A DNA stretch of 64,000 bases. It comes from Pseudomonas sp. GM41(2012) (GTDB lineage: Bacteria; Pseudomonadota; Gammaproteobacteria; Pseudomonadales; Pseudomonadaceae). A model generated the notes under the pieces. The model was not told where the DNA came from. It saw nothing but the letters and a program-made list of their open reading frames with translations, and searched no databases. The stretch lies in the NCBI RefSeq assembly GCF_000282315.2, contig NZ_AKJN02000006.1, forward strand, positions 186,001-250,000, written 5' to 3'. The translations under genes and the position numbers were made by a program. This document shows, piece after piece, positions 29,247 to 38,098 of the stretch; within the stretch, counting starts at the first letter, position 1; each line of letters opens with the position of its first letter.

Positions 29247-30085
29247 GGTGTTTCTCCCTCGCGGAATTGGATTTCACCGATTTGTGCGGTGCCGTCCTGA
29301 TTGCCAGCCCAAACCTGCGCCTTGCTGCTGTCGATCAAGCGTCCGCCCACCTCGAAAGGCTGGGGGGAAATCAGTGGTCGGAGACCACGGAAGGTGAAGC
29401 GCTCCAATCGTGCGGTCGGGTGCGCCCTGGTAAAAGCACGCAAGTTGAGTGTGGCGATCAACGGACCATGCACCACCAACCCCGGATAGCCTTCGGTCTC
29501 TGTGACGTAGGGCCAGTCGTAGTGAATCCGGTGGCCGTTGAAGGTAACCGCGGAGTAGCGAAACAGCAGGGTCGGGGAGGGTTCGACCTGTTCTTGCCAT
29601 TGGCCTTCAGGGAGTGCTTCGGTTCCGCTCAGTTTGGGCGGGGAGGGTTCGCGGTAGACGATGTCCTGTTCATCTTGCAGGGCGCGTTGGCCGTCCTGGA
29701 AATACTCATGGCGTACTGTGACAAACAGCAACGACCCGGTCCGACCGTGCTTCTCTTCGACATTGAGAATGGTCGATACACAGGTCACCTCAGCCTCTAC
29801 TTTCAGAGGCTGGTAGAACTCAATTCGACTGCCGGCCCACATGCGATTGCGGTTGTGGGCCGGTGGCAGGAAGCCGCCGAGCGCCGGATGACCATCAGGG
29901 CCCAGTTCGCTGGCCGCAACCGGTTCTCGAAAGAATGCCCAATGCCATAGCGGCGGCAGTGGCTCGCCAGGTTGCGGCGCCACTTCGCTCAAGGTTGCGG
30001 CAATGCGTTTAACCAGGTTGAAGCTGATTCGGTCCTGGCTTTCCTGACGACGTCCGACCCACGCTGAAAAATCGATATTGCTCAT
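29243..30085 (-). CDS. MaoC/HTD2-type enoyl-CoA hydratase, probably itaconyl- or mesaconyl-CoA hydratase
   Basis: This 280-residue double-hotdog hydratase has GHPALGGFLPPAHNRNRMWA, TVRHEYFQDG, and the hydratase segment FNGHRIHYDW, which holds the Asp/His pair of the family. HGPLIATLNLR lies near the C-terminus. Length and layout match Ich and mesaconyl-C4-CoA hydratases. GGAG precedes ATG 30085. It follows EtfA by 25 bp and overlaps the CitE gene. In the proposed path it hydrates an itaconyl- or mesaconyl-CoA formed by the acyl-CoA dehydrogenase to citramalyl-CoA. Confidence 0.83.
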   Translation of the reverse strand: MSNIDFSAWVGRRQESQDRISFNLVKRIAATLSEVAPQPGEPLPPLWHWAFFREPVAASELGPDGHPALGGFLPPAHNRNRMWAGSRIEFYQPLKVEAEVTCVSTILNVEEKHGRTGSLLFVTVRHEYFQDGQRALQDEQDIVYREPSPPKLSGTEALPEGQWQEQVEPSPTLLFRYSAVTFNGHRIHYDWPYVTETEGYPGLVVHGPLIATLNLRAFTRAHPTARLERFTFRGLRPLISPQPFEVGGRLIDSSKAQVWAGNQDGTAQIGEIQFREGETP

Positions 30086-30110
30086 AAATTTCGCTCCTGT
30101 CGGTCGGTGA

Positions 30111-31067
30111 TCAGGCCAGGGCGGCCATTTCAGGTATCGCGTCAAACAGGTCCGCCACCAGGCCGTAATCGGCCACCTGGAAGATCGGCGCTTCCTCGTC
30201 CTTGTTGATCGCAACGATCACTTTGGAGTCTTTCATGCCGGCCAGGTGCTGGATCGCGCCGGAGATACCGACGGCGATGTACAGCTGTGGAGCAACGATC
30301 TTGCCGGTCTGACCGACCTGCATGTCGTTAGGTACGAAACCGGCGTCGACCGCAGCGCGGGAGGCACCGACAGCAGCGCCCAGCTTGTCAGCCAGGGCGT
30401 ACAGGTGTTTGAAGTTGTCGCCGTTCTGCATGCCGCGCCCGCCCGAAACGACGATCTTGGCAGCGGTCAGTTCCGGACGATCGGACTTGGCCAGTTCTTC
30501 GCCGACGAAGCTGGAGAGGCCAGCGTCGTGTGCAGCGCCAACGGCTTCAACCGAAGCAGATCCACCTTCAGCGGCCACCGGATCGAAACCGGTAGCACGC
30601 ACGGTGATCACTTTGACCGCAGCGTTCGATTGAACGGTGGCGATGGCGTTACCGGCGTAGATCGGGCGCTTGAAGGTGTCAGCGCTTTCGACCGAGATGA
30701 TCTCGGAGATCTGGTCAACGTCCAGCTGCGCAGCAACGCGCGGCAGGATGTTTTTGCCGTTGGAGGTGGCCGAGGCCAGGACATGGCTGTAAATCGAGTG
30801 TTGTTCGATGACCAAGCTTGCCACTAACGGGGCAATATTCTCGGGAAGTTGATGCGCGTAGGCAGCGTTGTCGGCCACCAGCACTTTGGCCACGCCAGCG
30901 ATTTTCGCAGCGGCTTCAGCCACGGCGCCCACGAATGCGCCGGCCACCAAAACGTGGATGTCACCGCCAATTTTGGTAGCGGCAGCCACGGTGTTCAGCG
31001 TGGCCGGAGCCAGCACTTTGTTGTCCTGCTGGTCAGTTGAATAGTCAGCAATCACCAGGATCGTCAT
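30111..31067 (-). CDS. etfA: Electron transfer flavoprotein, alpha subunit
   Basis: This 318-residue ETF alpha subunit carries FAD in its C-terminal domain ([45 protein letters not shown]). It takes electrons from the acyl-CoA dehydrogenase and passes them to ETF:quinone oxidoreductase. The gene begins directly after the etfB stop. Its place inside a catabolic operon suggests a dedicated ETF in addition to a housekeeping pair elsewhere in the genome. Confidence 0.95.
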   Translation of the reverse strand: MTILVIADYSTDQQDNKVLAPATLNTVAAATKIGGDIHVLVAGAFVGAVAEAAAKIAGVAKVLVADNAAYAHQLPENIAPLVASLVIEQHSIYSHVLASATSNGKNILPRVAAQLDVDQISEIISVESADTFKRPIYAGNAIATVQSNAAVKVITVRATGFDPVAAEGGSASVEAVGAAHDAGLSSFVGEELAKSDRPELTAAKIVVSGGRGMQNGDNFKHLYALADKLGAAVGASRAAVDAGFVPNDMQVGQTGKIVAPQLYIAVGISGAIQHLAGMKDSKVIVAINKDEEAPIFQVADYGLVADLFDAIPEMAALA

Positions 31068-31817
31068 TCAGATCACCTTCGCTTCGTTTTTCAGTTTCTC
31101 GACCAGTTCAGCCACCGACTTGACCTTGATACCCGCGCTGCGTGCAGCCGGCGCTTCGACTTTTACGGTCGAGTGGGTGGAGGCGGTGGAAACGCCCAAA
31201 GCGTCCGCAGTCACTACTTCGAGAGGCTTCTTCTTGGCTTTCATGATGTTTGGCAGGGACGCGTAGCGCGGCTCGTTCAAACGCAGGTCGGTGGTGACGA
31301 TGGCCGGCAGTTTCAGGGAAACCGTCTGCGCGCCGCCGTCGACTTCGCGAGTCACGGCGACGCTGTCGCCGCTGATTTCGACTTTGGACGCGAACGTGCC
31401 CTGACCGTAGCCGCTCAATGCCGCGAGCATCTGGCCCGTCTGGTTGTTGTCGCTGTCGATGGCTTGTTTGCCAAGGATCACCAGCTGAGGCTGTTCCTTG
31501 TCGACAACAGCCTTGAGCAGCTTGGCAACGGCCAGCGAAGTCAGGTCTTCAGCGGATTCGACGAGGATGGCGCGGTCGGCACCCAGAGCCAGCGCGGTGC
31601 GCAGTTGCTCTTGAGCGGTGGACGGGCCGATGGAGACGACGACGATTTCAGTCGCAACACCTTGCTCCTTCAAGCGTACGGCTTCTTCAACAGCGATTTC
31701 GCAGAACGGGTTCATCGACATCTTGACGTTGGCGAGGTCGACGCCGGAATGGTCCGCCTTGACGCGAACCTTGACGTTGTAATCAACCACGCGTTTCACA
31801 GCTACCAGGATCTTCAT
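31068..31817 (-). CDS. etfB: Electron transfer flavoprotein, beta subunit
   Basis: This 249-residue ETF beta subunit, normal in length, has [20 protein letters not shown], the family segment [16 protein letters not shown], and [18 protein letters not shown], which binds AMP in the family. I chose ATG 31817, which gives the family N-terminus; a longer frame would overlap the CoA-transferase gene. It lies 37 bp after the CaiB gene and abuts etfA. Confidence 0.95.
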   Translation of the reverse strand: MKILVAVKRVVDYNVKVRVKADHSGVDLANVKMSMNPFCEIAVEEAVRLKEQGVATEIVVVSIGPSTAQEQLRTALALGADRAILVESAEDLTSLAVAKLLKAVVDKEQPQLVILGKQAIDSDNNQTGQMLAALSGYGQGTFASKVEISGDSVAVTREVDGGAQTVSLKLPAIVTTDLRLNEPRYASLPNIMKAKKKPLEVVTADALGVSTASTHSTVKVEAPAARSAGIKVKSVAELVEKLKNEAKVI

Positions 31818-31854
31818 GGGGCAGTGTTCACTCGAAAATAGTTGTTCGTTGCAG

Positions 31855-33057
31855 TCAGATGGCCCCGGCGGCACGCATCTCTTCAATGCGCTCCGTCCCT
31901 AGCCCGAGTTCCTTGAGCACCTGTTCGGTGTGTTGGCCAAGGCCCGGCACGGCATCCATACGAGGCTCGAACGCACTGTTGCTACCGGGCGGAATCAAGC
32001 TTGGAATGGGGCCGGCAGAGGTTTCGACTTCTCGCCAACGGTCACGGGCCTGAAGTTGCGGATGGTCCCAGACACCTTGCATATCGTTCACCCGAGCGTT
32101 AGCGATTTGCGCATGGTCCAGGCGATCAATCACCGCATCGAAGTTGAGCGTGGAGAACGATTCAATGATCAGTTCCCGTAGCGCATTGCGGTTCTCAACA
32201 CGTTTGAAATTGGCCGAGAAACGCGGGTCTTTGACCAGTTCAGGCGCAAGCAGAACCTTCTCGCAAAACAGCTGCCATTCACGCTCGTTCTGTAAGCCCA
32301 GCATCACGGTGGTGCCGTCACCAATGGGGAAGGGGCCATAGGGATAAATGGTGGCGTGCGCGGCACCAGCGCGAGGTGGCGGCGGTGCGCCGTTGTAGGC
32401 GTAGTACATCGGGTAATTCATCCACTCGACCAGGCTTTCCAGCATCGACACATCAAGGCGGCTGCCTTCGCCGGTACGTTCACGCAACAGCAGCGCTGAA
32501 AGAATCCCGGTGTAGGCGTACATGCCGGCCGCGATGTCGGCGATCGAGCAACCAGCCTTGGCCATCTCTTCATCGCCGGGGCCGCCGGTGACCGACAGGA
32601 AGCCGCCTTCACTCTGGATCAACAGGTCGTAGGCTTTTTTCTTTTCGTAGGGACCACCGGCGCCATAGCCTGAAATGTCACAGACGATCAGGCGCGGAAA
32701 TCGCTGGTGCAAGGTCTCAAATGACAGTCCCATTCGCGCAGCGGCACCGGGTGCCAGGTTCTGCACCAGCACATCGGCGGTGGCCAGCAAACTGTCCAGC
32801 ACTTCGGTGGCCGAATCCTGCTTCAAGTCGAGGGTCAGGCTTTCTTTCGAACGATTGGTCCAGACAAAGTGCGAGGCCAGACCGTTGACGCGTTGGTCGT
32901 AGCCCCGGGCGAAATCGCCTGTGCCTGGACGTTCGACCTTGATCACCCGGGCGCCGAGGTCGGCCAGTTGTCGGGTGCAGAAGGGCGCAGCAATAGCGTG
33001 CTCAAGGCTGACGACAGTAATGCCATCGAGCGGCCGGAGGCCTTTGGGCTGGCTCAT
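31855..33057 (-). CDS. CaiB/BaiF (class III) CoA-transferase
   Basis: This 400-residue family III CoA-transferase has [31 protein letters not shown], and the catalytic aspartate Asp144 in [12 protein letters not shown], which forms the acyl anhydride. [17 protein letters not shown] is also typical. It moves CoA from succinyl-CoA or a similar donor to a dicarboxylate. The Pseudomonas Ict protein (succinyl-CoA:itaconate CoA-transferase) is of this family. It lies between the acyl-CoA dehydrogenase and etfB, suggesting a saturated branched dicarboxylate such as methylsuccinate as acceptor. A paralogue is at 51400. Confidence 0.88.
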   Translation of the reverse strand: MSQPKGLRPLDGITVVSLEHAIAAPFCTRQLADLGARVIKVERPGTGDFARGYDQRVNGLASHFVWTNRSKESLTLDLKQDSATEVLDSLLATADVLVQNLAPGAAARMGLSFETLHQRFPRLIVCDISGYGAGGPYEKKKAYDLLIQSEGGFLSVTGGPGDEEMAKAGCSIADIAAGMYAYTGILSALLLRERTGEGSRLDVSMLESLVEWMNYPMYYAYNGAPPPPRAGAAHATIYPYGPFPIGDGTTVMLGLQNEREWQLFCEKVLLAPELVKDPRFSANFKRVENRNALRELIIESFSTLNFDAVIDRLDHAQIANARVNDMQGVWDHPQLQARDRWREVETSAGPIPSLIPPGSNSAFEPRMDAVPGLGQHTEQVLKELGLGTERIEEMRAAGAI

Positions 33058-33075
33058 GATTTTTCTCTCTTGTTT

Positions 33076-34239
33076 TTAGAAAGAGCGCGGCAGCTCGAGC
33101 AAGTGTTCGGCGACGTACGACAGGATCAGGTTGGTGGAGATGGGCGCTACCTGATACAGACGGGTTTCACGGAATTTGCGCTCGACGTCGTATTCGCAGG
33201 CAAAGCCAAATCCGCCGTGGGTTTGCAGGCAAGCATTGGCGGCCTCCCAGGACGCCTTGGCCGCCAGGTACTTCGCCATGTTGGCGCTGGCCCCGGCGTT
33301 GAGGCCGCTGTCGTATTCCTCGCAAGCGCGCCAGCGCATCAGGTCGGCGGCTTCGATTTCGATGTGGGCTTCAGCGATCGGGAATTGCACACCCTGGTTC
33401 TGCCCGATCGGGCGCCCAAACACCACGCGGTCGCGAGCATAGGCGCTGGCCTTTTCGATAAACCAGCGACCGTCACCGATGCATTCGGCGGCGATCAGGG
33501 TGCGTTCGGCATTCAGTCCATCGAGGATGTAGCGGAAGCCTTTGCCTTCCTCACCGATCAAACTGTCAGCGGGGATTTCCAGGTTGTCGAAGAACAACTC
33601 GTTGGTCTCGTGGTTGACCATGTTGGCGATCGGCTGCACGGTCATACCGTTGCCGATTGCCTCGCGCAGATCGACGAGGAAGATCGACATGCCTTCGGAT
33701 TTTTTCTTCACGTCGGCCAGCGGTGTGGTGCGCGCCAGCAGGATCATCAGGTCGGAATGCTGAATGCGTGAGATCCACACCTTCTGCCCGTTGATCACGT
33801 ACTTGTCACCTTTGCGCACGGCAGTGGTCTTTATCTTTGTGGTGTCGGTACCGGTAGTGGGCTCGGTGACACCCATCGATTGCAGGCGCAATTCACCGCT
33901 GGCCAGTTTCGGCAGGTAGTAGCTTTTCTGCGCCTCGCTGCCGTGTCGCAACAGGGTGAACATGTTGTACATCTGCCCGTGAACGGTGCCGGAGTTACCG
34001 CCGCAGCGGTTAACCTCTTCCAGGATTACCGAGGCCTCGGCCAACCCCAGACCGGAGCCGCCATATTCGACAGGAATCATCGCGGCCAGCCAACCTGCGT
34101 CGGTCAGCGCCTTGACGAAGGTTTCCGGAAAACCTTTTTCTTCGTCGATTTTGCGCCAGTAAGCGGCATCGAATTCAGCGCACAGAGCGCGTACGCCCTC
34201 GCGGATGGCATTGAGTTCTTCAGAGTTGCGGTCGGTCAT
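33076..34239 (-). CDS. Acyl-CoA dehydrogenase
   Basis: This 387-residue flavoprotein desaturates an acyl-CoA at C2-C3 and feeds electrons to the adjacent EtfBA. FAD-binding segments are MGVTEPTTGTDTTKI and VWISRIQHSD. The catalytic base is not at the usual late position: where MCAD-like enzymes have the Glu of IYEGT, this protein reads LYQVAPISTN. Glu245 in GLNAERTLIAAE occupies the isovaleryl-CoA-dehydrogenase position, which suggests a branched substrate. GAGGAGA precedes ATG 34239. It lies 66 bp after the ThDP beta gene. Confidence 0.92.
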   Translation of the reverse strand: MTDRNSEELNAIREGVRALCAEFDAAYWRKIDEEKGFPETFVKALTDAGWLAAMIPVEYGGSGLGLAEASVILEEVNRCGGNSGTVHGQMYNMFTLLRHGSEAQKSYYLPKLASGELRLQSMGVTEPTTGTDTTKIKTTAVRKGDKYVINGQKVWISRIQHSDLMILLARTTPLADVKKKSEGMSIFLVDLREAIGNGMTVQPIANMVNHETNELFFDNLEIPADSLIGEEGKGFRYILDGLNAERTLIAAECIGDGRWFIEKASAYARDRVVFGRPIGQNQGVQFPIAEAHIEIEAADLMRWRACEEYDSGLNAGASANMAKYLAAKASWEAANACLQTHGGFGFACEYDVERKFRETRLYQVAPISTNLILSYVAEHLLELPRSF

Positions 34240-34305
34240 TATTATTCTCCTCAACGTGTCACGCACGGCATCTGCCCTGCGTGACCGGGTCCGGGCACAG
34301 AGCAA

Positions 34306-34902
34306 TCAGATCGGGTTGAAACCCAAGGCAGCACGAAAGCGATTCTTGACGTAATGACCATCGCGCGGAGGCAGCACCCGTGGCGGGTTTTCTGCTTTGA
34401 TCTTGATCGTCGCGAGCTTGACGCCATCGCGGGTCGCAAAACGTTCGCGCAGGTCATGTACGCCTTCCATATCGCGGATTTCATCGGTCCAGCTGAAGCC
34501 GCAGGTCTTCGCCACCTGGTCCAGGGAAATACCGAACCCTGCATGACTGACTTGCATGCCGGTTTCACCAAAGTGACCGTTATCCAGCACAGCGATGGTC
34601 AGGTTGGCGGGCTTTTGCAGTGCCACCGTGGCCAGCGCGCCGAAGCCCATGAGCAGCTCGCCGTCACCGGTGACCACCACGACCGACTTGTCCGGCTGCG
34701 CATTGGCCAAGCCCAGGCCCACAGTGATTGCGCTGCCCATGGCGGCCCAGAGGTAATAATTCAGATCGTTGTCACCAGCGGCCATGACGTCGTAGGACGC
34801 CGAGCCCAGACCGGTCACGACCAACACGTCTTTGCGGTCGGCCAGCAAGGCCTTGACCACTTCGCGGCGGCACAAGGTGTGGTTTGCGCTTACTTGACCC
34901 AT
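34306..34902 (-). CDS. ThDP-dependent 2-oxoacid decarboxylase, beta (PP) subunit
   Basis: This 198-residue protein is the pyrophosphate-binding half of a split thiamine diphosphate enzyme. GDGELLMGFGALATVALQ (Gly79-Asp80-Gly81) and VLDNGHF (Asn108) form the ThDP/Mg2+ motif. Split enzymes of this size include sulfopyruvate decarboxylase (ComDE) and relatives of phosphonopyruvate decarboxylase. It overlaps the alpha-subunit gene by 13 bp. With the downstream CoA-transferase and dehydrogenase, it likely decarboxylates a 2-oxo acid whose product enters CoA chemistry after oxidation. No aldehyde dehydrogenase gene is in this operon. Confidence 0.88.
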   Translation of the reverse strand: MGQVSANHTLCRREVVKALLADRKDVLVVTGLGSASYDVMAAGDNDLNYYLWAAMGSAITVGLGLANAQPDKSVVVVTGDGELLMGFGALATVALQKPANLTIAVLDNGHFGETGMQVSHAGFGISLDQVAKTCGFSWTDEIRDMEGVHDLRERFATRDGVKLATIKIKAENPPRVLPPRDGHYVKNRFRAALGFNPI

Positions 34903-35429
34903 TTCTTTTCTCCAATCAGGCGCTGGCCGAGCAGCAGGGCTGTGGCGGAATCACCGTTGAAGGCCATGGTCGCGGCACCGTGCAGCAGCGGGGCAACGTC
35001 TTCAGGAACGTCCGCACGCCAGGTCATGACCTTCATCAGGTTCAGGGAGGCTTCGGTGGCCTGACCCATGGGGTTTTGCCACGCGTTGAACTCGGCCCAG
35101 TCACCGCGCATGGTGATCACCATCAGCAGTGGGAAGCCGGCACAGTTTTGAAGTGCCAGGGTGTTGATGCAGTTACCGACGCCGCTGGATTGCATCAAGA
35201 GGGCGCCGCGCTCGCCGCCAAGCCATGCGCCGGCGAGGTAGCCGATGCCTTCTTCTTCGGTAGTGAGGACCACGGCCTTGATGTCCGGGTCTGCATACGA
35301 CATGCGGATCGCCGTCGAATGGCCTGCATCCGGTACGAAGACCACGTGTTTGACGTCGTGGGCCTTGAGCACGCGGAACACGTCCTCCTGCCAATCCTGC
35401 CCTGTGGTGTGTTCAGCTTCTGTTGACAT
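34890..35429 (-). CDS. ThDP-dependent 2-oxoacid decarboxylase, alpha (PYR) subunit
   Basis: This 179-residue PYR-domain subunit is the partner of the gene it overlaps. The segment LTTEEEGIGYLAGAWLGGER supplies the glutamate that activates ThDP, and MQSSGVGNCINTLALQ and PLLMVITMRG are typical of ComD and phosphonopyruvate decarboxylase. It is the first gene of the operon. The 300 bp upstream carry a possible minus-strand promoter (TATACA at about 35533) and the terminator of the MFS gene. Phosphonopyruvate as substrate was considered because of the phosphonate genes 20 kb away, but the operon partners argue for a carbon-only acid. Confidence 0.87.
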   Translation of the reverse strand: MSTEAEHTTGQDWQEDVFRVLKAHDVKHVVFVPDAGHSTAIRMSYADPDIKAVVLTTEEEGIGYLAGAWLGGERGALLMQSSGVGNCINTLALQNCAGFPLLMVITMRGDWAEFNAWQNPMGQATEASLNLMKVMTWRADVPEDVAPLLHGAATMAFNGDSATALLLGQRLIGEKKWVK

Positions 35430-35665
35430 GCCAGTCTCCCAAGCAGTGCTGCTTTTGTGTTTTCACACATTCTGGGAGTGCTGGGAGCGAACTACGACTA
35501 CCGTTTTTGTCTTTGAGATATGCCCATTTTGTATAGCTGGAAGGTGAATGCGCGGCGCATTAATGAGTGGCGATAACCACGAATTAAGGGAAGGGACAAA
35601 CCGGGAAACTGCCGTTCGCGAAAACACCGAGCTTGAGCGCGCACCTAGACTCTGGACGTACCAGC

Positions 35666-35713
35666 AAAAAAAACGCCCTCACATCGTGCTGTCGTGGGCA
35701 GGCTGTGAGGGCG
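35666..35713 (-). terminator. Rho-independent terminator of the MFS transporter gene
   Basis: Arms CGCCCTCACA (35674-35683) and TGTGAGGGCG (35704-35713) are perfect. On the minus strand it runs into eight T's (plus A's 35666-35673). It lies 18 bp past the MFS stop. Confidence 0.9.
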
Positions 35714-35731
35714 CTTTGTTCGCAATGCATT

Positions 35732-37078
35732 TCACCCCGCAGTGTTCAATTTCGCCCGAGGCTCGGAAATGGTGAGCAAGAGGATGAAACTGATAAATGA
35801 GCCGACCGCCAGCCAGGCGAACACATAGTTCCAGCCATAGTTGTCCAGCAGCAACCCGGTAATGAACGGTGTCGCCGCCGCACCCAACTGACCGATCATG
35901 TTCACGATGGCGTTGGAGATGGGGAACGTCTTTTTGGTGGTCAGGCCCATTGGATAAGCCATGTAGGAAGAGAAGCCCAGGCTCAGCACAACGCCGGTCA
36001 GCATCAGTAACAAGCCGTAGGGCAGGGGTTCGGCGGGCGAATTGATTAGCAGGTACATCATCAGCGACGTGCCGAGCGCAGACAGCAGCATCCCGGGTTT
36101 GCGCCGCCCGCCCATCAGTCGGTCCGAGCAGAAACCACCCAGCAGGTTGCCGAGCACGGCGCCCACCCATGGCGCAGCCGACACCAGCCCCATGTTCATG
36201 ATCGAGAATTGTTTGACCGTCATCAGGTAGGTCGGAATCCAGGCGAGCAGTACGCTCGACACGCCCAGTTGGAAGCAATAACTGGTGGCACAGCCCCAGA
36301 TGTTCCAGGACTTGAACACCTGTCGATTGGTCTCCAGGGGCGTTTCGTGGCGGGCACGTATCACTCGATCGAGTTTGCTCACCCAGGCTGGAGTCTTTTT
36401 GGGGCGGGTTTGCTGAGTCGCTTCAGTACTGCCGGTTTCCTCGATGATGTAGCTGAGTTCGGCTGCGTTGACGAACCGGCTCCGGGAGGGATGGTCGGTG
36501 ACCATGAAATACCAGACGACTGCCAGTGCGATGCCGGGTACGGCAAAGAAGTAGAAGATCTCTCGCCAGCCCCATACCGAAATGATCACGGCACAGAGTG
36601 GTGGCACGATCACCGGTCCGAACTTGACCGCAGACAGAAAGATCCCTGACGCAGTGCCTTTTTCCCGTGCAGGAAACCAGTTGTTGATGGTCGTGGTCAT
36701 GCTGATCGGCAGTGGCCCTTCAGCGAGGCCAAGACCCAGGCGGTACAGCTTCAATGCCAACAGTGAGCCGGCGGTTCCTACCAGGCCGGTCAGCAATGAG
36801 GTCAGTACCATGGCGCCCGGCAGGATCTTGCTGACACCGAAACGGCCAAAGGCAAAACCGGAAGGGATCTGTGCCAATGCATAGGCCAGCAGAAACAAAC
36901 TCATCAGCCCGCCGGCCTCGGCATTACTCATTTCAAACTCTTTACGAATGAACGGTAGCGCGACACCCAGGTTGGCTCGGTCGGCGGCAGCAATGGTGTA
37001 AATTAAAAAAATCAGGGCCGCAACCACCCAACGGTATTTGCTGCGCACGGCTGGTTTTATGACTTCAGGCATAGACAT
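35732..37078 (-). CDS. MFS transporter, anion:cation symporter family
   Basis: This 448-residue, 12-TM transporter has the ACS-family N-terminus YRWVVAALIFLIYTIAAADRAN and a loop motif of the form GFAFGRFGVSK. The family imports organic acids such as tartrate, glucarate, phthalate and galactonate. It has its own terminator and stands between the ThDP/CoA operon and an RraA gene, all on the minus strand. It is the likely importer for one of the branched acids. A second ATG two codons in is possible as start. Confidence 0.85.
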   Translation of the reverse strand: MSMPEVIKPAVRSKYRWVVAALIFLIYTIAAADRANLGVALPFIRKEFEMSNAEAGGLMSLFLLAYALAQIPSGFAFGRFGVSKILPGAMVLTSLLTGLVGTAGSLLALKLYRLGLGLAEGPLPISMTTTINNWFPAREKGTASGIFLSAVKFGPVIVPPLCAVIISVWGWREIFYFFAVPGIALAVVWYFMVTDHPSRSRFVNAAELSYIIEETGSTEATQQTRPKKTPAWVSKLDRVIRARHETPLETNRQVFKSWNIWGCATSYCFQLGVSSVLLAWIPTYLMTVKQFSIMNMGLVSAAPWVGAVLGNLLGGFCSDRLMGGRRKPGMLLSALGTSLMMYLLINSPAEPLPYGLLLMLTGVVLSLGFSSYMAYPMGLTTKKTFPISNAIVNMIGQLGAAATPFITGLLLDNYGWNYVFAWLAVGSFISFILLLTISEPRAKLNTAG

Positions 37079-37222
37079 GGGGCAGACCTTGTTTTTGTCG
37101 GTGTTGTCCGGCCAAAGTAATAATTATGAAACCGTAAAAAAAGCGACAAATACTCCTGTCAAAAGATCGCTTTTATTGATGGAACTGCGAGGCCTGACTC
37201 GCGCTGTATAAAATGTGCGCGC

Positions 37223-37247
37223 AAAAAAAACCGGGCTGAAAGCCCGG
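37223..37247 (-). terminator. Rho-independent terminator of the RraA-type gene
   Basis: CCGGGCT and AGCCCGG form a hairpin with a GAA loop (37231-37247). On the minus strand a run of T's follows (A's 37223-37230 on plus). It lies about 60 bp past the stop at 37307. Confidence 0.88.
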
Positions 37248-37306
37248 CAAAAATAGCGCAGTCAATAACGTGCAAAAGGGAATTCAGGATCGCTTCATAG
37301 CGGAAC

Positions 37307-37972
37307 TCAGTTTGCCAGACCGGCCTTTTCCAGCACCTTGTCCAGCCATGACTGATCGATGGCGCCGGTGGCGATTTCGGCTTTGACCTGCTGTTCATGG
37401 GCATCATGTTCTCGCGCCCTGGACAACACCTGTTCGGCGTGTTCGGGGGAGAAGGCAACCAGTCCATCTTCGTCGCCAACAATGATGTCGCCCGGGTTGA
37501 CGATCATCCCCCCGATGGACACCGGGACATTGATCTCGCCGGGACCACTTTTGTAGGGGCCGCAATGCACTACGCTGCGGGCATAGCACGGAGTGTCTTC
37601 AAAACTGGCGACATCGCGGATGGCGCCGTCGACGACGAAGCCGACACAGCCACGTTGCTGCGCATAGAGCTTGATCAACTCACCGATGACTGCATTGGTC
37701 GCGTCACCCTGGGCGTCGATCACCAACACATGCCCCGGCTCGATCAGCGTCAGTGCCTTGTAAATGTAAAGGTTGTCGCCGGGGCGAGTCTTCACCGTCA
37801 GGGCGGTGCCCACCAGTTTGCCAGTGTGGTTATAGCGCGTCAGCCCCCGGGCACCGATATGACGCCCGAGGTTGTCGCTGATATGCGGCGTGACGACGCT
37901 CTGAAAAGCGTCCAGCAGCGAGCGTGGCGCCTGGGGTGGAGAAGGGTAGATGCGTGAACCGGGCAATGACAT
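37307..37972 (-). CDS. RraA-type aldolase/decarboxylase family protein (1)
   Basis: This 221-residue RraA-fold protein belongs to a family that includes 4-hydroxy-4-methyl-2-oxoglutarate (HMG) aldolase and oxaloacetate decarboxylase. The active-site signature is present as Glu98-x20-Arg119-Asp120 (VIGELIKLY, VVDGAIRDV), with Glu where the class II aldolases usually have Asp. PGDIIVGDEDGLVAF is the conserved C-terminal strand. I chose ATG 37972, which has GGAGG 8 bp upstream; an ATG four codons earlier overlaps that site. It is a single-gene unit between the MFS and LysR genes. Whether it is an aldolase or has another role is open. Confidence 0.85.
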   Translation of the reverse strand: MSLPGSRIYPSPPQAPRSLLDAFQSVVTPHISDNLGRHIGARGLTRYNHTGKLVGTALTVKTRPGDNLYIYKALTLIEPGHVLVIDAQGDATNAVIGELIKLYAQQRGCVGFVVDGAIRDVASFEDTPCYARSVVHCGPYKSGPGEINVPVSIGGMIVNPGDIIVGDEDGLVAFSPEHAEQVLSRAREHDAHEQQVKAEIATGAIDQSWLDKVLEKAGLAN

Positions 37973-38098
37973 AGCGACCTCCATGAACGACTGAACCCTT
38001 GTGGGCTATGCGTTCATGGTAAGAAAGACCGCTCGGTACTATTAGCGATATTTATCTATGAAAAAGCATCGCTTTTTTTCTCGTATTCAGCGCCCGTG

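Noticed and set aside
34306..35429. Phosphonopyruvate decarboxylase of a phosphonate biosynthesis cluster
   Set aside because: No PEP mutase gene is present, and the operon partners are acyl-CoA enzymes; the similarity is at the level of the ThDP fold.
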